Shown here: piece after piece, positions 1 through 8,689 of the stretch
Position numbering within the stretch: the first letter of the stretch is position 1
Layout of the letters: every line of letters starts with the position of its first letter
NCBI RefSeq assembly: GCF_003344865.1
Contig: NZ_CP031165.1
Location: 4,779,910 to 4,843,909 of the forward strand
Direction: 5' to 3'
DNA: 64,000 bases
Source of the DNA: Euzebya pacifica
GTDB lineage: Bacteria > Actinomycetota > Nitriliruptoria > Euzebyales > Euzebyaceae
Made by a program: the position numbers and the translations under genes
Notes under the pieces: model-generated
Database searches by the model: none
What the model was told of the DNA's origin: nothing
Seen by the model: only the letters and a program-made list of their open reading frames with translations

Positions 1-981
1 CAGCACTCGCTCCACGAAGTCACCCGCCCGGTCCACGTCGACCCCGGCCAGCGAGGCCGCCTGCACCTCCTCGAACGCCACGAGTTGGTCCTCAGGGCCC
101 ATCAGCTCCCGGGTGGCCACGGCGTCGAGGTGGCTCTGGCGGAACCCCTCCACCCCCGCACGGGTCGCCCCGACCGCTGCCCGCACCGTCGCCGGTAGGT
201 CCCACGCCCCCTCCAGCCGCTCGGCCGGGACGGGGAACCAGACCCAGATCGACCGCACCGTCGACTCCACGACCAACGGCCCGACGACCCCAGCGGTCCG
301 CGCGACCGCCGTGACGACCCGCTCCAGCCCCGCCGTGGGCTCGGTCGCCCACACGATCGCTGCCGTGTGCGGGCCGGTCAGCCCGTAGCGCAGCCGCCGC
401 TCGGCATCGGTCGCGCTGATCGGCGCCCCCTCCAGCAGCAGCCTGACCGCGGCCAAGCGCTGGGGCCCGGCACCGCTGACCAGGTCCCGGCGTTCCTGCT
501 CGACCTGCCGCTGGATGCCCTTCACGGTGTCGTCGACGAAGGCGAAGATGGAGCGGCTGCCGACGTCGAGCAGCTCGTGCAGGACGCCGAGGTCGTCGGT
601 CAGCGCGAAGGCCATCTGCATGAAGTAGCGCCAGGCGACGGCCTGCCCCTCCTGGTAGGTCTGCAGCCCCGCCTCGTCCAGTCCGCGACGCACGACGTCC
701 CGCGCGATGTCGAGGGTGACCGGGCCCACGTTGGCGGGCACCCGCTCCCCCGGACGGTCGAGGTTGGCGCGGGCCCAGTGCAGCAGGTTGGAGCGATTGG
801 ACTCGCGGACAAGCTCCATCAACGAGGGGTCGGCGGTCAGCTCCGGCCCGGCGGCGGACTCCACCGCCCCGTCGACCAGCTCCACCAGCTGGTCGGGCGA
901 GGCGAGCATCACCTGGCATGCCTGCTGCAGCAGTCCCGCCGCCTCGGTCGACAGCTCGGGCCACGGCTCGTTCTCGTACAC
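1..981 (-). CDS. PucR/CdaR-family transcriptional regulator (3' end cut by window)
   Basis: The reverse strand reads as one open frame from a GTG at 981 to the window edge, about 327 codons, so the C-terminus is missing. The GTG follows a GGAGG about 9 bases upstream, which fixes the start. The N-terminal 120 residues are helical with an ExxxSNRSNLLHW segment. The middle (residues about 170-300) looks like the CdaR GGDEF-like domain of PucR regulators (RLLLEGAPISATDAERRLRYGL, then AAIVWATEP). The family normally ends in a PucR-type helix-turn-helix, which would lie beyond base 1. It is divergent from the flavin monooxygenase at 1114 and may control it; that is inference. Confidence 0.75.
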   Translation of the reverse strand, partial: MYENEPWPELSTEAAGLLQQACQVMLASPDQLVELVDGAVESAAGPELTADPSLMELVRESNRSNLLHWARANLDRPGERVPANVGPVTLDIARDVVRRGLDEAGLQTYQEGQAVAWRYFMQMAFALTDDLGVLHELLDVGSRSIFAFVDDTVKGIQRQVEQERRDLVSGAGPQRLAAVRLLLEGAPISATDAERRLRYGLTGPHTAAIVWATEPTAGLERVVTAVARTAGVVGPLVVESTVRSIWVWFPVPAERLEGAWDLPATVRAAVGATRAGVEGFRQSHLDAVATRELMGPEDQLVAFEEVQAASLAGVDVDRAGDFVERVL

Positions 982-1113
982 CCGACCCCACCTCCACCGA
1001 TGGCAGAACAACCAACGAACCCACACAAGACTGGGCAGATCGTACATGGCCACGAGCATCGCGATCGCCCAGAGTGGGACCAACCGATGCGCCGATCATC
1101 ACCCGGAGGTTCC

Positions 1114-2631
1114 ATGCCCGCCGTCCCAGCCGACCACGTCGACGTCCTGATCGTGGGTGCCGGCATCTCCGGCATCGGCGCCGCCTGGTACCTGCAGGAC
1201 CGCCAGCCCGAACGGACCTACGCGATCCTGGAGATGCGCGACGCGTCCGGCGGCACCTGGGACCTGTTCCGCTACCCGGGCATCCGGTCGGACTCCGACC
1301 TGCACACCTTCGGCTACGCCTTCAAGCCGTGGACCGGCGAGGACGCCATCGCTGACGCCGACGCGATCCTGGCCTACCTCCGCGAGACCGCCGCCGACGC
1401 CGGCATCGACGAACACATCCGCTACGGCCGCAAGGTCCTGGCCGCCGAGTGGGACTCCGCCGAGGCCCGCTGGACCGTCACCGTCGAGGACGTCGCCACC
1501 GGCGAGACGACGACGATGACCGCCGAGTGGCTGTTCAGCGCCGCCGGCTACTACCGCTACGACCAGGGCTACCGCCCCGACTTCCCCGGCGAAGAGGACT
1601 TCGCCGGCACGATCGTGCACCCCCAGGAGTGGCCCGAGGACCTCGACTACGCCGGCAAGCGGGTGGTCGTGATCGGCAGCGGTGCGACAGCGGTGACGCT
1701 GGTCCCCTCGATGGCCGACGACGCCGAGCACGTCACGATGCTGCAGCGCTCCCCCTCCTATGTGATGCCGGTCCCCAAGCAGGACCCGATCGCCAACGTC
1801 ATGAAGCGGGTGCTGCCCGACCGGCTGGCCTACGACCTGACCAGGCGCCGCAACATCGCCCAGCAGCGGCTCGTCTACCGGTTCTGCCAAGCACAACCCG
1901 GCATGGCCCGATGGGTCATCCGTCGCATCAACGCCGCCCTGCTGCCCGACGACTTCGACGTCGACACCCACTTCAACCCGGCGTACGACCCGTGGGACCA
2001 GCGGCTGTGCGCCGTTCCCAACGGCGACCTGTTCAGGGCCATCCGCAAGGGCACCGCGTCGATCGTGACCGACCACATCGACACCTTCACCCCCGACGGC
2101 ATCCGCCTGCAGTCGGGTGAGGAGCTGCCGGCCGACATCATCATCACCGCCACCGGCCTGCAGCTGGAGGTCTTCGGCGGCATCGACCTGACCGTCGACG
2201 GCACGCCGGTCGACGTCGGCCAGCGTGTGGCGTTCCGCGGGATGATGCTCTCGGGCGTCCCGAACATGGCGTTCGCGATCGGCTACACCAACTCGTCGTG
2301 GACGCTGAAGGTCGACCTGGTGTGCGAGCACCTGATGCGGATCCTCGGCCACATGGACCGTCACGGCCACGACATCGCCCGGCCCGAGCTGCCCGAGGGC
2401 CAGGAGATGACCCTCTCGCCGCTGCTGGACTTCCAGGCCGGCTACGTCAAGCGGTCGATGCACCTGCTGCCCCGTGCGGGTGAGGGCAAGGAGTGGCAGG
2501 TCGCCTCGGACTACAAGGTCGACGTGTCGGTCCTGCGCGACGGCCCGGTGGTCAGCGAGGGGCTGCGCTTCGGCACCGCGACGGTGACGCCGGACGCCGA
2601 GGACGTCCTCGAGGGTGCAGCAACCGGCTGA
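1114..2631 (+). CDS. Flavin-containing / Baeyer-Villiger-type monooxygenase
   Basis: A 505-residue class B flavoprotein monooxygenase. Residues 15-20 (GAGISG) are the FAD Rossmann motif and 188-193 (GSGATA) the NADPH motif. Residues 163-174 (FAGTIVHPQEWP) match the Baeyer-Villiger fingerprint FxGxxxHxxxWP. Such enzymes insert oxygen next to a ketone using NADPH and O2, giving esters or lactones. The ATG at 1114 is preceded by GGAGG at 1105-1109; the frame stays open upstream but has no such signal. The neighbouring catabolic genes suggest a role in ring or side-chain oxygenation. The substrate cannot be told from sequence. Confidence 0.88.
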   Translation: MPAVPADHVDVLIVGAGISGIGAAWYLQDRQPERTYAILEMRDASGGTWDLFRYPGIRSDSDLHTFGYAFKPWTGEDAIADADAILAYLRETAADAGIDEHIRYGRKVLAAEWDSAEARWTVTVEDVATGETTTMTAEWLFSAAGYYRYDQGYRPDFPGEEDFAGTIVHPQEWPEDLDYAGKRVVVIGSGATAVTLVPSMADDAEHVTMLQRSPSYVMPVPKQDPIANVMKRVLPDRLAYDLTRRRNIAQQRLVYRFCQAQPGMARWVIRRINAALLPDDFDVDTHFNPAYDPWDQRLCAVPNGDLFRAIRKGTASIVTDHIDTFTPDGIRLQSGEELPADIIITATGLQLEVFGGIDLTVDGTPVDVGQRVAFRGMMLSGVPNMAFAIGYTNSSWTLKVDLVCEHLMRILGHMDRHGHDIARPELPEGQEMTLSPLLDFQAGYVKRSMHLLPRAGEGKEWQVASDYKVDVSVLRDGPVVSEGLRFGTATVTPDAEDVLEGAATG

Positions 2632-2709
2632 CACTGGCAGGTCCACCGCAACGCAGAGAGGGCAAGAACGGTCGGGCACCGGGTGGCGTGATCGCGTCAC
2701 ACTGCCCTC

Positions 2710-3750
2710 GTGACCGATCAGATCCCCGATCCGCCGCCGACCAACGGACGCGACCGCCTCCGCGAGCTGCTGGACGCCGTCCTCGACGACGACCACGACA
2801 CCCTCGACCGGATGGCGCGGGGCGCCCACGCCTCGGCGTTCCACTTCAGCCGGCAGCTGCGTCGCCACACCGGCGAGCCGCCCGTGTCGATGCGTCGGCG
2901 GGTCATGCTGGAGCGTGCCGCCTGGCAGATAAGCCGTGGCACCTCGGTCACCGACGCCGCGTTCGCCGCTGGTTACGAGTCCGTCGACGGCTTCAGCCGG
3001 GCGTTCTCACGCGCGTTCGGGCACCCGCCCAGCGACACCGCCCGTGACGACACCCCTGCCGGCACGGCGCGCGGCCGCACCGGCCACTGGTTGCCCGCCC
3101 CCAACGGCGTGCACTTCCACCCGCCAACCTCGCTGTGGATCGAGACCCGGTCCACGTCGTCGGGAGCACCGGTCACCGCAACGATGGTCGAGCACGACCT
3201 GGCCGACACCAGGGCCCTGCTCGAGCTGGCCGAGGGCCTGACCAGCGAGGTATGGCATCGCGACCGCGGTGCCGTCCAACCGATGGCGTGGTCACCGCCG
3301 GAGCCGTCGATCGCCGCCCTGCTGACCGCACACCTCTACACCAAGGAGGTGTGGCTGGCCGCCCTCACCGGCAGCGACTCCCCCGGCCCGCCGCCCGACG
3401 CGGGCGAACCCGCCGACCTGCTCGCGCAGCACCGCAGGCTGGTCCCGGCGTGGCTGTCGTTCGTGCGTGACGTCGAACGGCGCGATGCCTGGGACGACGC
3501 GGTCGTGGACGCCCTGTGCGATCCGCCGCAGTCCTTCGTGGTCGGCGGGATCCTCGCCCACGTCCTGACCTACGCCGCCCACCGGCGGCTGCTGGTCCGC
3601 CAGCACCTGCGCGACGACGGCATCACCGTCGACGACGGCGACCCGCTGCAGTGGCTGATCGACCGCGCCGACCCCGGCCCTGAGAACACCGATCCCACGG
3701 ACGCCGATCCCACCAGCCCGTCCCCCACCGAGTCCGGAGCCACACCATGA
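2710..3750 (+). CDS. AraC-type HTH fused to DinB-like domain
   Basis: A 346-residue protein starting at GTG. Residues about 17-105 form a double helix-turn-helix of AraC type (FHFSRQLRRHTGEPP, then VTDAAFAAGYESVDGFSRAF). Residues about 155-300 look like a four-helix DinB/YfiT-type bundle, with histidines in LLTAHLYTKEVW and HVLTYAAHRRLL placed like the family's metal ligands. The last 40 residues are Pro/Thr/Asp-rich and probably disordered. Its stop overlaps the start of the next gene in ATGA, so the two are translated together. In this architecture the DinB part may sense a metal or a low-molecular-weight thiol, which is inference. Confidence 0.8.
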   Translation: MTDQIPDPPPTNGRDRLRELLDAVLDDDHDTLDRMARGAHASAFHFSRQLRRHTGEPPVSMRRRVMLERAAWQISRGTSVTDAAFAAGYESVDGFSRAFSRAFGHPPSDTARDDTPAGTARGRTGHWLPAPNGVHFHPPTSLWIETRSTSSGAPVTATMVEHDLADTRALLELAEGLTSEVWHRDRGAVQPMAWSPPEPSIAALLTAHLYTKEVWLAALTGSDSPGPPPDAGEPADLLAQHRRLVPAWLSFVRDVERRDAWDDAVVDALCDPPQSFVVGGILAHVLTYAAHRRLLVRQHLRDDGITVDDGDPLQWLIDRADPGPENTDPTDADPTSPSPTESGATP

Positions 3751-4301
3751 CCACGACGTATGCGACCGCCACGACCCTCGACGGCTACCTGGCCGACGAC
3801 CACGACAGCCTCGACTGGCTGTTCGTGCAGGACATCGACGAGGAGGGACCCAACAACCACGGCGCCTTCATGGAGGGGGTCGGTTCGCTCGTCATGGGCG
3901 CGACCACCTACCTGTGGGTCCTCGACCACCTGGCGACCAGCGGTGAGGAGTGGCCGTACGCCTCCCTCCCCTCCTGGGTGATGACGCATCGCGACCTGCC
4001 GAAACCGGACGGCGCCGACATCCGCTTCGCCACCGCCGACGACGAGATGGCCGTCAAGGCCGTCCACGCCGACCTGGTCGAGGCCGCGGGCGGCAAGGAC
4101 GTGTGGGTCGTCGGCGGCGGGGCGCTGGCCGCTGACTTCGCCGCGGCGGGGCTGCTCGACGACATCGTCGTGTCCATCGCGCCGGTCACCCTCGGCTCGG
4201 GTCGGCCGCTGCTCCCGCGTCCCTTCGACCTCGAGCTGCTCGAGCTCGACCGGAACCGAGCGTTCGTCGTCGCCCGGTTCCGCGTCGTTGGTCCTCGCTG
4301 A
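3747..4301 (+). CDS. RibD C-terminal/dihydrofolate-reductase-like protein
   Basis: A 184-residue protein of the RibD-C/DHFR-like reductase superfamily, common in actinobacteria and of the YyaP/YwjB type. Diagnostic pieces are the N-terminal ATTLDGYLADDHDSLDWL, GSLVMGATTYLWV in the middle and VWVVGGGALAADFAAAGLLDD for the nucleotide-binding loop. The ATG at 3747 overlaps the stop of the AraC-DinB gene by four bases (ATGA), so they form an operon. The family is predicted to bind NADPH, but members are mostly uncharacterised. The gene is convergent with catalase, ending 9 bases from it with a small GATC-centred hairpin across the junction. Confidence 0.82.
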   Translation: MTTTYATATTLDGYLADDHDSLDWLFVQDIDEEGPNNHGAFMEGVGSLVMGATTYLWVLDHLATSGEEWPYASLPSWVMTHRDLPKPDGADIRFATADDEMAVKAVHADLVEAAGGKDVWVVGGGALAADFAAAGLLDDIVVSIAPVTLGSGRPLLPRPFDLELLELDRNRAFVVARFRVVGPR

Positions 4302-4310
4302 TCCAGCCGA

Positions 4311-5717
4311 TCAGCCGCCGTTGACGGCTTCGGCGACACGGTCGCCGATGGTCTTGTCGATGGCTCGCCAGTAGTCGAACGCCCGCTGGAGGACCTTGTC
4401 CGACACGCCGTCGGACAGGTGGCCGGCGATGTTGTCCACCAAACGGTCACGCGCCGCGTCGTCCATGACCTCGTTGATCAGGGCGTTGGCCTGCACGACA
4501 TCGTTGTCGTCCTCGCGAGGGGTGTAGGCGGCGTGCACGAACTCGCCGCTGGCCGACCACACCTCCTTGTGGGGATACCGCTCGCCGTCGGCGCTCGGAC
4601 CGCCGTAGGAGTTCGGCGCGTACACCGGGTCGGCGACCTTCTGCACCCGCATGGCCCCGTCCTTGCTGTAGCTGTGGACGGGCACGACCGGCTGGTTGAC
4701 CGGGATCTGCTTGTAGTTGACGCCCAGGCGGTGCCGGTGCGCGTCGGCGTAGGAGAACAGCCGGGCCAGCAGCATCTTGTCCGGCGACGGGCCGATGCCG
4801 GGCACGAGGTTGTTCGGCTCGAACGCTGCCTGCTCGATCTCGGTGTGGAAGTCGTTGGGGTTGCGCGTCAGCGTCAGCTTGCCGACCTCGTGCAACGGGT
4901 AGTCGCCGTGCGGCCACACCTTGGTCAGGTCGAAGGGGTTGAAGCGGTAGGTCGCCGCCTCCTCGAACGGCATGACCTGGACCTTCATCGTCCACGACGG
5001 GTGGTCGCCGCCGTCGATGGCGTCGAAGAGGTCGCGACGATGCACGTCGGCGTCCTCACCGGCCAGCGTGTCCGCCTCGCCCTGGGTCAGGAACTCGATG
5101 CCCTGGTCGGTGTGGAAGTGGTACTTCACCCAGAACCGCTCGCCGGCCTCGTTGACCCACAGGTAGGTGTGGCTGGAGTAGCCGTTCATGTGTCGGTAGG
5201 ACTTGGGGATGCCCCGATCGCCCATCAGCCAGGTGACCTGGTGGGACGACTCCGGCGAGAGGGTCCAGAAGTCCCACTGCATGTCGTGGTCCCGCAGCCC
5301 CGAGTCGGCCCGCCGCTTCTGGGACCGGATGAAGTGCTGGAACTTCATGGGGTCGCGGACGAAGAACACGGGGGTGTTGTTGCCCACCATGTCGTAGTTG
5401 CCCTCGGAGGTGTAGAACTTCAGCGCGAAGCCGCGAGGGTCACGCCAGGTGTCGGGGCTGCCCCGCTCGCCGGCCACGGTGGAGAAGCGGGCGGCCGTGT
5501 CGGTCGTCGTCCCCGGCTGGAACACCTTTGCCTTCGTCCATGCCGAGACGTCGCCGGTCACCTCGAAGTGGCCGAAGGCGCCGGAACCCTTCGCGTGTGG
5601 CTGGCGCTCCGGGATGCGTTCCCGGTTGAACTGCGCCATCTGCTCGATCAGGTAGTGGTCCTGCAGCAGGATGGGACCGTCGGCCCCGACGGTCAGCGAG
5701 TACTCGTCGCTGGCCAC
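4311..5717 (-). CDS. katA: Catalase, clade-3 small-subunit type (N-terminus interrupted)
   Basis: Haem catalase that dismutates H2O2. From the GTG at 5717 it has 468 residues with the catalytic His41 in [13 protein letters not shown], the distal Asn in YDMVGNNTP (about 114) and the proximal Tyr323 in [14 protein letters not shown]. The reading frame carries typical catalase sequence upstream of this GTG ([15 protein letters not shown]), back to a TAA at 5751-5753. Nine bases before that stop in the same frame is GTG (5762), with AAGGGG at 5768-5773 as ribosome site. The natural start thus seems to be GTG 5762, and codon 4 is now TAA. Either translation restarts at 5717 or the gene is damaged. 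All catalytic residues remain. Confidence 0.85.
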   Translation of the reverse strand: MASDEYSLTVGADGPILLQDHYLIEQMAQFNRERIPERQPHAKGSGAFGHFEVTGDVSAWTKAKVFQPGTTTDTAARFSTVAGERGSPDTWRDPRGFALKFYTSEGNYDMVGNNTPVFFVRDPMKFQHFIRSQKRRADSGLRDHDMQWDFWTLSPESSHQVTWLMGDRGIPKSYRHMNGYSSHTYLWVNEAGERFWVKYHFHTDQGIEFLTQGEADTLAGEDADVHRRDLFDAIDGGDHPSWTMKVQVMPFEEAATYRFNPFDLTKVWPHGDYPLHEVGKLTLTRNPNDFHTEIEQAAFEPNNLVPGIGPSPDKMLLARLFSYADAHRHRLGVNYKQIPVNQPVVPVHSYSKDGAMRVQKVADPVYAPNSYGGPSADGERYPHKEVWSASGEFVHAAYTPREDDNDVVQANALINEVMDDAARDRLVDNIAGHLSDGVSDKVLQRAFDYWRAIDKTIGDRVAEAVNGG

Positions 5718-5773
5718 CGGGATGCCGGCATCGGTGGTGGTGGCTGGGCGTTAATCGGTCACTGCGTCCCCTT
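5718..5773 (-). other. Disrupted catalase 5' end: ribosome site, GTG and early TAA
   Basis: Reading the reverse strand: AAGGGG (5773-5768), five bases, GTG ACC GAT TAA (5762-5751), then in-frame codons for [11 protein letters not shown] leading into the catalase body. A change of one base (CAA to TAA, or any sense codon differing by one base) explains the arrangement. Sequence quality should be checked before calling it a mutation. Confidence 0.65.
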
Positions 5774-5907
5774 GGTCTTTCGGCGGGATCGGCCCGGTCG
5801 GGCGAGATACCCCAACCCTGCACCGATCACCCAGGGAACAAACACCCTCGATGCGGCCACCGAGGATGCGCGAGCCGACCCTTCTCTCGTCGGCGACGCC
5901 GGGGGCG

Positions 5908-6696
5908 TCAGCCCGCGGTCATGCCGCCGTCGATGACGTAGACCGACCCGGTGATCCAGGCGGCTTCGTCGCTGGCGAGGAACAGGGCGAGGTTGGCGAT
6001 GTCGTCGACGGTGCCGAGGCGGCCGATCGGGTACTTGGCGGTCGCGTTGGCCAGTCCCTCCTCGACGGAGGTGTAGTCGCCACCGGAGCCGCCCTTCTGC
6101 TCGTAGGTGGCGGTCACCAGCGGGGTCGGCGCGGTGCCGGGCGCGATGGCGTTGAAGCGGATGCCGTGCTGGCCCATCTCCACCGCCGACTGCTTGGTCA
6201 TGCCGATGACGCCGGCCTTGGCTGCGGCGTAGGGGAAGATGCCCTTGACGCCGATGATCCCGCCGATGCTGGCCTGGTTGATGATCGACCCGCCGCCGTT
6301 GTCGACCATCTGCTTGGCGATCGCGCGCTGGGAGTACCAGACGCCGGTCAGCATGACGGCGATGACCTTGTCCCACATCTCCGGGGTGCAGTCCACGACG
6401 TTGCCGGTCCCGGCGATGCCGGCGTTGGCGTACAGCACGTCGACGGGCCCGTAGGCCTCGGCCGCGGCTGCGGCCATCGCGTCGCAGGCCTCCAGCGACG
6501 TGACGTCGGTCGGCACGGCCATGGCGGTGCCACCGGCGTCGAGGATCTTCTGGGTCTCGGCCTCGATGCCGTCGGCGTTGAGGTCGACGAGGACGACCTT
6601 GGCGCCCTCCTCGGCGAACCGTCGAGCGGATGCGGCGCCGATGCCCGATCCGGCGCCGGTCACCACGGCCACCTTGCCTGCGAGTCGTTGTGTCAT
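5908..6696 (-). CDS. Short-chain dehydrogenase/reductase (SDR)
   Basis: A 262-residue classical SDR that oxidises or reduces an alcohol/ketone with NAD(P). It has the cofactor motif VVTGAGSGIG near residue 12, NAG in LYANAGIAG and the catalytic Tyr-Lys as YAAAKAG. The active-site Ser lies in INQASIGG. The acidic DLNADG after beta-2 favours NAD. The ATG at 6696 has GGAGG about ten bases upstream; an in-frame extension to 6759 would overlap the operator-like palindrome at 6751-6764 and is not favoured. It is divergent from the P450 gene across a promoter region holding that palindrome, so the two are probably co-regulated. Confidence 0.88.
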   Translation of the reverse strand: MTQRLAGKVAVVTGAGSGIGAASARRFAEEGAKVVLVDLNADGIEAETQKILDAGGTAMAVPTDVTSLEACDAMAAAAAEAYGPVDVLYANAGIAGTGNVVDCTPEMWDKVIAVMLTGVWYSQRAIAKQMVDNGGGSIINQASIGGIIGVKGIFPYAAAKAGVIGMTKQSAVEMGQHGIRFNAIAPGTAPTPLVTATYEQKGGSGGDYTSVEEGLANATAKYPIGRLGTVDDIANLALFLASDEAAWITGSVYVIDGGMTAG

Positions 6697-6750
6697 GGGT
6701 CCTTGCCCTCCTGATCGGGCGGCCGGAATCGCTCCCCGAACCGCGCACTT

Positions 6751-6764
6751 ACCAAACATTCGGT
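6751..6764. promoter_or_regulatory. Operator-like palindrome ACCAAACATTCGGT
   Basis: A 14-bp quasi-palindrome of form ACCRAAYRTTYGGT in the divergent SDR/P450 promoter region. Related copies lie at 46817-46830 and 59021-59034, each in a catabolic promoter region. Size and symmetry fit a TetR-type operator; the cognate regulator is unknown. Confidence 0.5.
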
Positions 6765-6849
6765 TGAACCTACCACCGTGTCGGGTCTAGGTTCATCAAT
6801 ACCCCGCAAAGAGGGTCACGCAGCCGCGCCTTCACGAGGAGCCGAACCA

Positions 6850-8079
6850 ATGACGAGCGTCGCCACCCCACCCGCGATGGAGGACTTCGAACGCTTCGCC
6901 GCCGATGATCCGACCGTCGACCGCCACGACCTGTTCCGCCGCTGCCGCCACGACGCGCCGTTGTTCTTCAGCCCGCGGTTGGACGCCTGGGTGCTGTCGC
7001 GCTACGACGACGTCAAGGGCGTCCTGGCCGACGAGGAGCGCTGGGCCACCCTGCGAGAGGGTCCGGGCGCGCCGGTGTACGGCCCCTCGATCCTGCAGTG
7101 GCAGGGACGGGAGCACCAGAAGAAGGGCGGCATCGTCGCCCGTCGGCTGCGCAGCCCCAAGGCCGTGGAGTCCTTCGATGCCTTCGTCGCCGACACCGCC
7201 CGGCGGGTGGCTGACGAGGTTGCCAACGCCGACGGGCCGGTTGACCTCAAGAGCGAGTACGCCATGTGGATCCCGCTGCTGGCCATCGGCGAGCTGCTGG
7301 GCATCGAGGACGCCCACCGGTTCCGTGAGTGGTACGACGACATCGCCGCCGGTGGGGTGTCCTCGATCGGCCATCCCGAGAAGCGCGCGCGGGCCTTCGA
7401 GGCGGTCGCGGACCTCAAGACCTTCCTCGACCCGATCATCGCCGAACGGCGCAAGGACCCCGGCGAGGACCTGCTGTCGGACCTGTGCAGCGCCACCTAC
7501 GACGGCGAGCCGCTGCCGGTCGAGCAGATCCTGGCCTTCACCGCCTTCCTGCTGACCGCCGGCGTGGAGACGACCGAGCGGGCGCTGTCCAGCCTGTTCG
7601 TGTACCTGTTCAGCGACCCCGAACGGTGGCAGGCCCTCCGCGACGACCCGTCGCTGGTCGGCTCGGTCATCGCCGAGACCCTGCGGGTGTTCCCGCCGGT
7701 GCACGGCCTGACGCGCCGGGCAACCCAGGACGTGGAGGTGCACGGCACCCAGATCGCCGAGGGGTCACGGATGGTCGTCCTGCTGGCGTCGGCCAACCGG
7801 GACGAGGAGGTGTTCGCCGAACCGGACATCTTCGACTTCACCCGGTTCGCCGAAGCGCCGGAGCGGCAGTTCACCAACGCCGGGACGATCCTGCCGTTCG
7901 GTGCCGGCCGGCATCACTGCACCGGATCGCAGCTGGCCCGTACCGAGCTGCTGCACGGCGTCGGCGCCCTGGTCGATCGGGTCGCCGGCGCGACGTTCGT
8001 GGGCGGCGAGCCGCCCGTCCCGGAGGGGTTCCTGCTGGTCTCCCCCTCCCGCGTCGACGTGACCCTGCAGCGCGCGTGA
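6850..8079 (+). CDS. Cytochrome P450
   Basis: A 409-residue soluble bacterial P450 that inserts one oxygen atom into a substrate using external ferredoxin electrons. The I-helix oxygen-binding motif is AGVETT (237-242), the ExxR motif is ETLR (276-279), and the haem-binding loop is FGAGRHHC with the ligand Cys357. The ATG at 6850 follows AGGAG by about eight bases. No ferredoxin or ferredoxin reductase gene is nearby, so electrons must come from elsewhere. It is followed within 45 bases by an NTF2-fold gene and then a two-domain unknown gene, probably one transcript. Subfamily and substrate cannot be assigned from motifs. Confidence 0.92.
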   Translation: MTSVATPPAMEDFERFAADDPTVDRHDLFRRCRHDAPLFFSPRLDAWVLSRYDDVKGVLADEERWATLREGPGAPVYGPSILQWQGREHQKKGGIVARRLRSPKAVESFDAFVADTARRVADEVANADGPVDLKSEYAMWIPLLAIGELLGIEDAHRFREWYDDIAAGGVSSIGHPEKRARAFEAVADLKTFLDPIIAERRKDPGEDLLSDLCSATYDGEPLPVEQILAFTAFLLTAGVETTERALSSLFVYLFSDPERWQALRDDPSLVGSVIAETLRVFPPVHGLTRRATQDVEVHGTQIAEGSRMVVLLASANRDEEVFAEPDIFDFTRFAEAPERQFTNAGTILPFGAGRHHCTGSQLARTELLHGVGALVDRVAGATFVGGEPPVPEGFLLVSPSRVDVTLQRA

Positions 8080-8123
8080 CCGCACTCTCGACCCCCTCTC
8101 CCGACACCCCCGGAGCCATCGAC

Positions 8124-8669
8124 ATGACCACTGACCTGGAGACCCGCATCCGCAGGCTGGAGGACCGGCAGGCGCTGTCGGACCTCGTCGCCACGTACGG
8201 ACGGGTCGTCGACGACCGTGACCTGGATGCCCTCCGCGGGCTGTTCACCGAGGACGCCGTGTTCGAGTCCACCGTCGGGCCGGTGACCGGCCGCGACGAG
8301 GTCGTCGACCACTACATCGAGCGGATGCGGATGTTCGACGCCAGCTTCCACATCCCGCACAGCCAGACCGTGGAGTTCACCTCCGACGACACCGCCAGCG
8401 GCATCGTCACCGCCCACGCCGAGCTCGGCATGCCCGACGGATCGTTCTGGGTGGCCCTGCGCTACCACGACCGCTATCGCCGGACCGATGACGGGTGGCG
8501 CTTCCACGAACGGCGGGTCCGTCAGCTGTACGCCATGCCGCTGGCCGAGCTGGCCGACGGGCTGTCGGAGGGGATGCGCAAGCGCTGGCCCAACACGCCG
8601 CGGGCCGAGGCCGAGCTGCCCGAGGCGCTGGACACGTGGGCCGCGTGGACCGCAGGATCCACGTCCTGA
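8124..8669 (+). CDS. SnoaL/NTF2-like protein
   Basis: A 181-residue protein with the SnoaL-like (NTF2 fold) pattern: an N-terminal helix with LVATYGRVVDDRDLDALRGLFTEDAVFES, then strands ending in DGWRFHERRVRQLYAMPLAEL. Members bind small hydrophobic molecules and act as cyclases, dehydratases, isomerases or ring-hydroxylating dioxygenase beta-type subunits. The ATG at 8124 is preceded by GGAG about eight bases upstream. It lies directly after the P450 and 20 bases before the two-domain unknown gene. Three NTF2-fold genes occur in the window (also 42599 and 48790), all beside catabolic enzymes. Exact activity is unknown. Confidence 0.8.
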   Translation: MTTDLETRIRRLEDRQALSDLVATYGRVVDDRDLDALRGLFTEDAVFESTVGPVTGRDEVVDHYIERMRMFDASFHIPHSQTVEFTSDDTASGIVTAHAELGMPDGSFWVALRYHDRYRRTDDGWRFHERRVRQLYAMPLAELADGLSEGMRKRWPNTPRAEAELPEALDTWAAWTAGSTS

Positions 8670-8689
8670 GAACCAACGACCCCGGGCCC

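Noticed and set aside
92-1102. Antisense-type frame over the PucR-like gene
   Set aside because: Translation is Arg/Gly-rich with no domain; the correct frame on the same strand gives the regulator sequence.
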